A stretch of DNA of 64,000 bases from Vibrio marinisediminis. GTDB taxonomy: Bacteria; Pseudomonadota; Gammaproteobacteria; Enterobacterales; Vibrionaceae. The translations under genes and the position numbers were made by a program. Each line of letters opens with the position of its first letter. Positions within the stretch are counted from its first letter, which is position 1. The stretch spans positions 310,001 through 374,000 of the forward strand of contig NZ_JACFYF010000001.1 of assembly GCF_014050145.1 (NCBI RefSeq). Reading direction: 5' to 3'. The notes beneath the pieces are model-generated. The model searched no databases, had not been told where the DNA came from, and saw only the letters and a list, made by a program, of their open reading frames with translations. Positions 56,708 to 64,000 of this stretch are shown here, piece by piece.

Positions 56708-57940
56708 ATGAGAAAAACATCATTATTCATCATTCTCGCTAGCCTATCCGCCACCTGCTGGGGCGATGTTGAAATCCTTCATTGGTGGACTTCAAAAGGT
56801 GAGCAGAAAGCACTAGATTCTTTAGAGCATCACCTTCTACAACAAGGTATTACTCTAAATCACTCATCAATACTTGGCGGTGGTGGTGACACCGCAATGA
56901 CGGTGTTACAGGCTAGGGCATTGGCAGGCAACACTCCTGACATTGCACAAATAGAAGGTCCCAGCATTAAAGCCTGGGATGAAGTCGGCATTGTCCACAC
57001 CATCAACGAAACCGCAAAAAAATATCGCTGGGATGAGCACTTATACTCACTCACCATCGACATCAATAAGACAAGCAATGGCTATATTGCTCTGCCTATT
57101 ACCTTACATCGCTTAAACTGGTTGTGGGTTAACCACACATTACTTGACCAGCTAGAACTCACCGTACCAAAAACATGGCCAGAAATGTTCCAAGCAATGG
57201 AAAAAGCCAAGCAAAAGAATATGATCCCACTCGCCATTGGCGAGGAAGCTTGGCAAATCGCAATGCTTTTTGAAAGTTTGGTTCTCGCAACCGGTGGTGT
57301 CGATTTTTACTACAATGCTCTGGTTGAGCTACAACGTGACCATATTGATAGTGAGCAAATGCGTTTAGCGCTGCGCCAACTACGCAAAATTTCCAGCTTA
57401 ATTGAAGCACAGCATCCAAATCAAAAATGGGATACTGCAACCCAAGCGCTGATAGAAAATAAAGCACTATTCCAATTAGGTGGAGACTGGATATTAGGCG
57501 ATTTACTCGCATCTGATGTGAACGTCCCTCAAGAGATAGGTTGTTACCCCGCACCACAATCACACAATGCCTTTCTCTACAATATGGATAGTTTCATCTT
57601 TATGGATGCTTCTGATTTTACTCAGCAGCAAGCGCTACAAGTTGCTGATGCTCTCGCTGATAAAAACTTTCAAGCCAAATTCAACCGTATTAAAGGCTCT
57701 ATCCCCGTTCATACCGATATCAGTCTATCGGGCTTCAATCCTTGTCAGATCCAATCTCATCATGATTTTATCCAAGCGACTGAAAAAGGCTTAGCCGTGC
57801 CTAGCATGACCGACTCAATGGCCGTCAATCCGGTCGCTCAACAAGCGATTAACTCTGAGATATTTCGTTACTACCGCAATTCAGATGTTTCAGAAGATGA
57901 GGTGATAAAGCGTATCATCTCAATTGCTAAGAGCACTTAA
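56708..57940 (+). CDS. Periplasmic sugar-binding protein, putative co-sensor
   Basis: This 410-residue precursor has a signal peptide (about 1-19) and a type-1 ABC sugar-binding fold starting VEILHWWTSKGEQKAL with GGGGDTAMTVLQARALAG and GPSIKAWDEVG, which resembles the glucose-binding protein GltB of Pseudomonas. No permease or ATPase gene follows. It starts 2 bases after the kinase stop and must be in the same operon. A sensor role together with the kinase is the likely function; glucose as the ligand is an inference from similarity. Confidence 0.87.
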   Translation: MRKTSLFIILASLSATCWGDVEILHWWTSKGEQKALDSLEHHLLQQGITLNHSSILGGGGDTAMTVLQARALAGNTPDIAQIEGPSIKAWDEVGIVHTINETAKKYRWDEHLYSLTIDINKTSNGYIALPITLHRLNWLWVNHTLLDQLELTVPKTWPEMFQAMEKAKQKNMIPLAIGEEAWQIAMLFESLVLATGGVDFYYNALVELQRDHIDSEQMRLALRQLRKISSLIEAQHPNQKWDTATQALIENKALFQLGGDWILGDLLASDVNVPQEIGCYPAPQSHNAFLYNMDSFIFMDASDFTQQQALQVADALADKNFQAKFNRIKGSIPVHTDISLSGFNPCQIQSHHDFIQATEKGLAVPSMTDSMAVNPVAQQAINSEIFRYYRNSDVSEDEVIKRIISIAKST

Positions 57941-57970
57941 AAGATGAGTATCCTTACAACTAAAGCAGAG

Positions 57971-57987
57971 TTTCGCTTCTAGCGAAA
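57971..57987 (+). terminator. Weak hairpin after the two-component/SBP operon
   Basis: A 6-bp stem (TTTCGC / GCGAAA) with a 5-base loop, 30 bases after the stop; no good T run. Confidence 0.4.
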
Positions 57988-58010
57988 ATAGCAACTAGGT
58001 GGATACAAAA

Positions 58011-58040
58011 AAGCCCAACGCCTTGGTTGACGTTGGGCTT
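58011..58040 (-). terminator. Rho-independent terminator of the lipoprotein gene
   Basis: A 10-bp stem (AAGCCCAACG / CGTTGGGCTT) with a 10-base loop; six T residues follow on the minus strand. Confidence 0.9.
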
Positions 58041-58094
58041 GGATTATTCAAGCGCTACTAAGTTTCACATTTAACCAGAGAGCTTGTCATCAGC

Positions 58095-61049
58095 TTATTC
58101 TACTGATGGTGATAATGTCATATTGCTATACTCTGTTTTCGGCTCATTAATATATAAGCTCTTAAGCAAACGCTCTGACTGTGGGCTCCATTTACTGAAA
58201 TAATCATTGCTAGCAAACGGACTATCACTATCATTACTGTGTTTTGCAAAACCTAAACTGTGTGAGAATTCATGGCTAACTGTTTCAGCATCCCAATTAC
58301 ACTTACCCTCAGTGTTACCATTACCTAGGTTAATCCAACTTAGACCGGTATCTTTAATAAATTGAGTCTCTGGGTCGATGCTAAGGCGCGTGTCACCCTC
58401 ATAAGGTCTAGTCGTAGCATTGGCACAATAGCCCGCATAATCATTATTAATTACTACAGCAGTATCAAATGAGATCACAAAGCCGCTGGTAGTAATTCCT
58501 GCGTCTTGCAGATCTTGGGTAAATTGCGCAGTCGTTATATTCCCATTAGGTTGATTTGGTTTAGCGGGATCTTCATATTTTTTAGTATCAAATGTGACAA
58601 ATTTCGGCTCATTAAAGAAATCGCCCAATGTACCTTCAAGTATAGCGATACCGTCTGTAACCTTAACCATATTTGCAGCTAGTTCAGATTCATTGCCAAC
58701 AACATAGATGTCATACTTTACGCCATTGCGCTCCTCAGGTTTTTTCCAGCGCGCAATCCCTGATTGAAGATAAGAGTCAAAAGCATCCATCTGGTTCATG
58801 AATTCCAGCAATGTCTTAACCTCGCTGTCATTCAATGGCTGTTGCTTCACTTTGTCAAAAAATGCCATGCCCTTCTCTTGCTCTTTGAAGAAGTACTTAG
58901 CTGAATAATCGCCAGTTTCATTGACAATCAACATGTCATCTTGTCCACCAGTGACGGTAAACTCTATTTGTTCATATTCGCCATCTTCTTCAATGCTGAT
59001 CACATACTTGCCAGTCTGATCATTGAAAGAGTAATCCGCTGTAAACGGCTCATTCGAACCACACTCTTCCATGATAAACTGATTACCCGTTGTAAATGTC
59101 ACCCTATCGCATTGCCAGAAAGTGCCCGCTGTAAAGTTGTCTGATTTATCATCATAAACGCTGACATACTCATTACCGGGAATGAATCGTGCTTCGTTTG
59201 GTCGGTCGTTGTTGAGATTCGACAATAGTATTTCAGCCTTAGCTTGATCTGTGCTTTGCAGCCAAACGTTTTTACTATTACCAGTGCCCGTATGAACCAG
59301 TAATTGCACATCAGCGCTTTCATAGGCGATGTCTAACAGTTGGTCTTCTTTAGCATCCATAGCAAACACTAAAGTGCCATCCGCATTCATTTGGTAGCTA
59401 CCGATAACCCCATTATTAAGGTCTTCAATGTTGCCGTTTTCCAGTTTGCGGTTTAGGGCGTCGTACTTAAATCCGCTTTTATTCCACTGCATCCAATATA
59501 GTGGCATGCCTTCATAATTCGCAAAACCCACTCCAGGCTCAGGTAGACTCTCATCTTTTTCTATCGTCAGAGTAAATGAAACAGATGCGGTGCTTTGATT
59601 TTCATCATCAATTGCCACAACCTTAATATGGTGAGTACCAATTTGCATAGACGAGCCAACAATCGAAGCGTTTTCAACGGTGATTCTTGCTGGGGCATCT
59701 GACAATTGATAGCGATTTTCGCCACCATCTGGATCAGGACCAAAAATAGTAGTGAGATCAATTGGCGTAATCTCTACGCCTTGCTTAACCGTTTGTGCTG
59801 GTATGGTTGGGTTCAAAACCGGTGGTAGCGCATTGTCAATAGTAATGGTGACTGTGACTTTGCTTGAGTAGCTGTCTCGGTCTTTGGCATACAGGTGGAT
59901 CTCAAATGACCCAGCTTGTTCAACAGTGCCCGAGATAATTCCACTCTGCTCGTTGAGCACCAGCCCCTTTGGTAGTGGAGAATTAGGGTCCAAATAGTAA
60001 GTCAAATCATCACTTTCAGGATCGCTAAACCAATCAACTACAGAAATAGATGTACTAGCGTCGCCATATTCTAAAACAATATTTTCTGGAGCAGGATTGA
60101 CTACCTCCGGCGCTTTATTGCCTTCAACTGTCAACGTTAGTGTGACAACCTTTGAACGACCTTTGTTTGCATCGATAACCACAGTATTAATGGTGAAAAC
60201 GCCAGTAGTCGTCGGTGTGCCGCTAAACGTCGCTGTAGCGGAGTTAAAAGAGATGCCCGCTGGGATCCCTGAATGTTGATAAGTTAAATTGGTGCCAGTT
60301 GCAGTTAATGAAACCGGAACCATTGCGCTGTGTTGCTGCACTGTTTGTTCGGTCACCGTTGCAACCAAAGTCGGGCGAGAAGGCTCAGTTACCGTGCCAT
60401 CAGAGCCAATGGCAATATAGTTTTCATTTAACTCTGTCTCATCAAAGGCTGCAACCGTGGTAGTTATCCCCTCTAACGTATCGATAGGGTTCGCAAGCTC
60501 ACTAATTGATGGGTTATCAAATAAGGTTTCACCAATAAGGGTGACTTTTTTAAGGGCGAGATCACTCGGTGCACCTTCAGAACTTGCAATATAGTCGCCA
60601 TAAATGGCGGACAATTCCAAACCAAGATCTGCCATTGCATCAGCAATTAGACTGTCTGCCGCCTCATTAGTCTTTCCATCTGCTATCAAGCGCATTTTGA
60701 AATCGGTAAATGGGTTGGCAGTCTCACTGCCGGCAGGTGCTTGCAAAGTAACAATATCCGCTACAGGACCGCGCTGAGCGTCAATAGAGTCACCGGTAGT
60801 CACTACGCATAAATTCGCTGTTTTGTACTCTATGGCTAACTTAGCGATGCCCGCGCTATCTGTAGTGCCGATCACTTCAGACTCACAGACGCCATCAAGG
60901 TCAACGTCAGCTGTAATATTTACCTGTGACAAATAACCATCTAAAACCCTGAATGTATAATCAGATGATGATATTTCATCGCTATTGTCACCACCACATC
61001 CAACTAATGCCAATGCCACAGACGCAGTGAGTAAACTTATTTTTTTCAT
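58095..61049 (-). CDS. Ig-like lipoprotein with C-terminal metzincin-type zinc motif
   Basis: This 984-residue protein has a lipoprotein signal peptide with lipobox ALVGC (cysteine near residue 18) and GlyGly after it, so it is outer-membrane or surface lipidated. Several Ig-like/cadherin-like (He_PIG) repeats occupy about 230-500. The C-terminal part carries HEFSHSLGFAKH at about 926-937, the HExxHxxGxxH zinc motif of metzincin proteases, preceded by a cysteine pair. It is probably a surface metalloprotease acting on matrix or host glycoproteins. ATG 61049 is preferred over 61061. Confidence 0.85.
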   Translation of the reverse strand: MKKISLLTASVALALVGCGGDNSDEISSSDYTFRVLDGYLSQVNITADVDLDGVCESEVIGTTDSAGIAKLAIEYKTANLCVVTTGDSIDAQRGPVADIVTLQAPAGSETANPFTDFKMRLIADGKTNEAADSLIADAMADLGLELSAIYGDYIASSEGAPSDLALKKVTLIGETLFDNPSISELANPIDTLEGITTTVAAFDETELNENYIAIGSDGTVTEPSRPTLVATVTEQTVQQHSAMVPVSLTATGTNLTYQHSGIPAGISFNSATATFSGTPTTTGVFTINTVVIDANKGRSKVVTLTLTVEGNKAPEVVNPAPENIVLEYGDASTSISVVDWFSDPESDDLTYYLDPNSPLPKGLVLNEQSGIISGTVEQAGSFEIHLYAKDRDSYSSKVTVTITIDNALPPVLNPTIPAQTVKQGVEITPIDLTTIFGPDPDGGENRYQLSDAPARITVENASIVGSSMQIGTHHIKVVAIDDENQSTASVSFTLTIEKDESLPEPGVGFANYEGMPLYWMQWNKSGFKYDALNRKLENGNIEDLNNGVIGSYQMNADGTLVFAMDAKEDQLLDIAYESADVQLLVHTGTGNSKNVWLQSTDQAKAEILLSNLNNDRPNEARFIPGNEYVSVYDDKSDNFTAGTFWQCDRVTFTTGNQFIMEECGSNEPFTADYSFNDQTGKYVISIEEDGEYEQIEFTVTGGQDDMLIVNETGDYSAKYFFKEQEKGMAFFDKVKQQPLNDSEVKTLLEFMNQMDAFDSYLQSGIARWKKPEERNGVKYDIYVVGNESELAANMVKVTDGIAILEGTLGDFFNEPKFVTFDTKKYEDPAKPNQPNGNITTAQFTQDLQDAGITTSGFVISFDTAVVINNDYAGYCANATTRPYEGDTRLSIDPETQFIKDTGLSWINLGNGNTEGKCNWDAETVSHEFSHSLGFAKHSNDSDSPFASNDYFSKWSPQSERLLKSLYINEPKTEYSNMTLSPSVE

Positions 61050-61148
61050 TGTAATGCTCATAAAACTTTAACTTACACCCAACATAAAAGGTGCAATACT
61101 GAATAAACTATTAATAATTTACGCATGAAATGCGGTAAAGGTCAGAAT

Positions 61149-61171
61149 TTATCATGTCAGGCGCATGATAA
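61149..61171. promoter_or_regulatory. Palindrome upstream of the lipoprotein gene
   Basis: TTATCATG-(7)-CATGATAA is a perfect 8-bp inverted repeat about 100 bases upstream of the lipoprotein start. It has the size of a dimeric regulator site; the regulator is unknown. Confidence 0.4.
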
Positions 61172-61212
61172 TTTGTGACAGCCCTCGCCTTTTATATATT
61201 CAGCTCTAATTT

Positions 61213-61347
61213 ATGATTTTATTGGTTTTTTTTACCGCAATGACAGGTTGTTTAATGAACAAAAGTGCATTCGAGGAGGTTAACTATCCGAAACCAGAAG
61301 CATTTGGATTTGGGAGAGGAGATTTTGTCGGAAGTATTCATTATTGA
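61213..61347 (+). CDS. Possible 44-residue lipoprotein
   Basis: An ORF encodes a hydrophobic start with a lipobox-like sequence (MILLVFFTAMTGC) followed by 31 residues including NYPKPEAFGFGRGDF. The signal lacks the usual N-terminal lysine or arginine and the ribosome-binding site is weak, so it may be a decayed or spurious gene. It lies in the 470-base gap upstream of the metalloprotease lipoprotein on the other strand. Confidence 0.3.
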   Translation: MILLVFFTAMTGCLMNKSAFEEVNYPKPEAFGFGRGDFVGSIHY

Positions 61348-61466
61348 CAAAATCAAAAGCGAGTTAAGAAAGTCTCTTAGATAAAACACTACCACTATTA
61401 GAGTTTGCATGGACTCATGATTAATCTACTCAATAGATTAATCGCTCATTGTGGAAGACCAAAAAT

Positions 61467-61517
61467 GCCATCGTTAAATACCACGCGCACTGAAAGCTCA
61501 GGATTAATAACGATGGC
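61467..61517 (-). terminator. Long-loop inverted repeat ending the 65-residue gene
   Basis: GCCATCGTTA / TAACGATGGC form a perfect 10-bp stem around 31 bases, directly downstream (minus strand) of the gene ending at 61534; ATTTTT follows on the minus strand. Confidence 0.6.
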
Positions 61518-61533
61518 TTAAACCTCTCTAAAA

Positions 61534-61731
61534 TTATTTTTCTAACGATAACCCTACGTTTTCTAAACGCTGTTTAAAGGCATCAATGCTTTCAGCGTGA
61601 TACGTTGGCGAGCCGTTAAAATAACGCGGCTTCTCTGGGGCTAAAGCGTTTTTAAACGCTTTTTCTTGCTCAAGATCATCATGGTAAACTGTGACTCGGT
61701 TAGGAATATCCTGCTTAAATGTCGCCATCAT
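61534..61731 (-). CDS. Small hydrophilic protein of unknown function
   Basis: This 65-residue protein has no membrane segment. The Shine-Dalgarno AAAGGAG is strong and the start reads ATGATG, so translation may begin at either methionine. It contains PRYFNGSPTYHAESIDAFKQRL and no known motif. A terminator-like repeat follows, which supports it being expressed. Confidence 0.6.
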   Translation of the reverse strand: MMATFKQDIPNRVTVYHDDLEQEKAFKNALAPEKPRYFNGSPTYHAESIDAFKQRLENVGLSLEK

Positions 61732-62222
61732 GTTCTCCTTTCATTTGGCTTTCCGTTACATTTAAGCGTAGATAACTCAACTAAAGAGTCAAAGCCTCAA
61801 GCGCTCGGTCTCTCCACTGTAATCGCGAATACCTATCGATAACCTTCGTTTTTTTAACGGCTTAGGCTTAATAACTCCAAAAAAGAAAACTTACCCTTTG
61901 TGATCTCTATTACACCAACCTAATGCAATAGTTATGGATAATTGAACTGTGCTACGGTTTGTGAACGATTCCGCATTCAACTTTTCCAAACACGCGCTCT
62001 CACAGCAAATCGATGACGCAAAAAGTAAGGTTATTCGAACTGGATCACTTTTTGTAAGAGAATTTATTAGGTACTGCACAAATTTTTGTCACAAATAATG
62101 CCCTATAGTTCATTATCCAATGACATAAATATAAATGATGCGAATAATGCCAACCAAAAAAAAGATCTGTTAACAACTCTAGGGCTTTGGCGCATCAAGA
62201 AGAATGGTGTTCATCAACAAAC
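61732..62222. other. Intergenic region upstream of glgX
   Basis: A stretch of about 490 bases. A minus-strand ORF at 61891-62079 has no ribosome-binding site and looks spurious. The promoter of glgX must lie here, but no CRP or MalT box was recognised with confidence. Confidence 0.3.
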
Positions 62223-64000
62223 ATGACAACAATAATTTCTCGCCCATATCCATTGGGAGCCACCCTGTGTGAACAGGGATGCAACTTCGCAATATACGCA
62301 CCAGATTGTGAAGAACTTTACTTAGCGCTATTCGACCCCGAAGGGCAGTATGTCACATACCAATTGACCCAAGAATATGCAGGTATCAAGCATATTTTCA
62401 TGGAAAATATCACTGCTGGTCAGCGATATGGCTACATCACTACGATTAAAGGGCAAGAGCATTACCTCGCAGACCCATACGCCAAAGCTCTCGAACAACC
62501 ACTGCATTACCAACCGCCATTCAGTGCGAAGAAAAGCTTTCAACTAGCCAAATGTCTTGTGACCGATGATCACTTCGACTGGCAGGGCGTCACTTCCCCG
62601 CGAAGAGCCAAAAATGAAATGGTCCTGTTCGAAACGCACGTTAAAGGTGTTAGCAAACTCAACCTCGAAGTCGAAGAATCGTACCGAGGTCGATATTTAG
62701 GCTTAGTCAGTGAAGCGATGCTGAATTTTTATAAACAGCAGAACATTAATACCATTCAACTACTGCCTGTGGCAGCCTGCATGCACGAACCACATCTGCT
62801 GGAGATGAATAAGGTCAATTATTGGGGGTACAACCCATATCTATTTATGGTGCCCGACCCTCGCTATGCTGACAAAGATGCGGTTATAGAACTGAAGACA
62901 GCCATCAGAGAGCTGCATCGAAATGGCATCGAAGTTATCCTAGATGTTGTTTATAACCATACTGCGGAAGCGGGACCCGATGGCCCTATATTTAACCTAA
63001 AAGCACTCGATAAAAACTATTACCTCAAGCATGGGCAACATTTTGCAAACTACACGGGGTGTGGCAACACGGTCGATCTCGCTTTTCAACCCGCACTGAA
63101 CATCGTAATGGACACGTTGCGCTATTGGGTCAACGAATACCATGTCGATGGCTTCCGCTTCGATCTTGCAGCGACGCTTGGACGTGAAGGTGAAAACTTC
63201 AATCCTAACAGTGGTTTTTTCAAAGCCATTGCACAAGACCCGGTACTGCAGCAAACCAAACTGATTGCTGAACCTTGGGATATCGGTCCGAATGGCTATC
63301 AAGTTGGGCACTTTCCCTTCGGTTGGAGTGAATGTAACGACCGCTTGCGCGATATCAGCCGCAGCTTTTGGCGAGGCGATCAAGGCTACCTCACTGAACT
63401 CGCCACTCGTATTATGGGCTCACGCGATCTCTACAGTGCCTCAAATTGGCCTTACCGACTAACAGTGAACTATGTCACCTATCACGACGGTTTTTGTTTA
63501 CAGGATCTTGTTTCCTACAAATCGAAACATAACGAAGCCAATGGTGAGCAAAATCGAGATGGGCACGGTGACAACCGCTCAGCCAACTACGGTATAGAAG
63601 GACCAACAGATGATCCTTTGATCATCGCTATCCGAGAAAAGCAAAAACGCAATTTAATGACAACGCTACTCTTCTCGTTTGGTATCCCTCATATCTTAAT
63701 GGCTGATGTACTGTCTCATAGCCAAAAAGGCAACAATAACGCCTACTGCCAAGACAATGAAATCAGTTGGTTAAATTGGCAGTTAGATGAAAACAAACAA
63801 GAGTTTAGAACATGGCTAGCACAGCTAATTACAGCTCGACAAGAAATTATGTTGCCATTTATTCGTGCTTTCAGTGGGGATAGCCGTAATAGTAATCGAG
63901 TTTACTGGCGTCAACTTGATGGCAGTGCAATCAGCCACGACGACTGGAACCAGCTAACTGCTGTTGGTCTGCATATGGGGATAGGAGAAGATGGCGACCA
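62223..64000 (+). CDS. glgX: Glycogen debranching enzyme GlgX (runs off the window)
   Basis: The frame is open from ATG 62223 to the window end (592 codons seen). It has an N-terminal carbohydrate-binding module (about 10-100) and a GH13 catalytic barrel with region I DVVYNHT (about 240-246), region II GFRFDLAAT with the catalytic aspartate (about 310), the acid/base glutamate in IAEPWD (about 348) and region IV YHDG (about 422). It hydrolyses alpha-1,6 branches of phosphorylase-limit glycogen. The C-terminus is missing. The Shine-Dalgarno is weak. Confidence 0.93.
   Translation, partial: MTTIISRPYPLGATLCEQGCNFAIYAPDCEELYLALFDPEGQYVTYQLTQEYAGIKHIFMENITAGQRYGYITTIKGQEHYLADPYAKALEQPLHYQPPFSAKKSFQLAKCLVTDDHFDWQGVTSPRRAKNEMVLFETHVKGVSKLNLEVEESYRGRYLGLVSEAMLNFYKQQNINTIQLLPVAACMHEPHLLEMNKVNYWGYNPYLFMVPDPRYADKDAVIELKTAIRELHRNGIEVILDVVYNHTAEAGPDGPIFNLKALDKNYYLKHGQHFANYTGCGNTVDLAFQPALNIVMDTLRYWVNEYHVDGFRFDLAATLGREGENFNPNSGFFKAIAQDPVLQQTKLIAEPWDIGPNGYQVGHFPFGWSECNDRLRDISRSFWRGDQGYLTELATRIMGSRDLYSASNWPYRLTVNYVTYHDGFCLQDLVSYKSKHNEANGEQNRDGHGDNRSANYGIEGPTDDPLIIAIREKQKRNLMTTLLFSFGIPHILMADVLSHSQKGNNNAYCQDNEISWLNWQLDENKQEFRTWLAQLITARQEIMLPFIRAFSGDSRNSNRVYWRQLDGSAISHDDWNQLTAVGLHMGIGEDGD

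Noticed and set aside
61891-62079. 62-codon minus-strand ORF upstream of glgX
   Set aside because: No ribosome-binding site and no family resemblance; probably chance.

Overview
The window is a stretch of Vibrio chromosome (Gammaproteobacteria). The clearest marker is the block thrS-infC-rpmI-rplT (minus strand, about 17.5-20.7 kb) ending convergently against an IntIA-type integron integrase. This is the classical anchor of the Vibrio chromosomal integron. Paired MCP genes, several diguanylate cyclases, a GlyGly-CTERM surface protein and a SoxR without SoxS fit the same assignment. Species and chromosome cannot be told from the sequence. No tRNA, rRNA, CRISPR array, insertion sequence or prophage was recognised.

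Layout. 0-1.2 kb: end of a gene cut by the window edge plus an HlyD-type membrane fusion protein. 1.5-6.6 kb: two membrane diguanylate cyclases, an AlkB-like dioxygenase and a DUF3541 protein. 6.6-10.5 kb: a structured plus-strand terminator/RNA candidate, ppnP, an ABC1-kinase protein, a DUF2850-like protein and an MscS channel. 10.5-16 kb: an outer-membrane barrel gene divergent from a TetR regulator with two palindromic operators, then a minus-strand run (VOC, GNAT, flavodoxin-fold oxidoreductase, VF530, 5'-nucleotidase). 16-20.7 kb: intIA and the ribosomal/thrS operon; no attC site or cassette array is visible beside the integrase. 21-24.7 kb: two tandem MCP genes of identical length, each with its own copy of the same terminator. 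25-30.4 kb: Lrp/LysE divergent pair, a siderophore-interacting reductase whose start lies at the foot of a 15-bp inverted repeat, and the LysR/frmA/fghA formaldehyde-detoxification module.

30.6-47 kb: a pseudouridine synthase, a soluble TPR-GAF-GGDEF protein, maa, a tandem Usp protein, an ABC-F ATPase, a U32 protein, yqfB, several small genes, and soxR divergent from an MFS exporter with an almost perfect SoxR box between them. 47-61 kb: surface and sensing genes: a 2289-residue GLUG/Ig-like protein with GlyGly-CTERM tail, a three-gene operon (response regulator, histidine kinase, sugar-binding protein) without permease, and an Ig-like lipoprotein ending in a metzincin-type zinc motif. 61-64 kb: small ORFs and the start of glgX, which runs off the window.

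The most interesting signal is upstream of the ABC-F gene. A 26-codon ORF with a consensus Shine-Dalgarno is followed by four alternating complementary segments (CTCAAG/CTTGAG), the last of which contains the ABC-F ribosome-binding site. This is the architecture of a ribosome-stalling translational attenuator, as known for erm and antibiotic-resistance ABC-F genes. It is inferred from sequence complementarity only.
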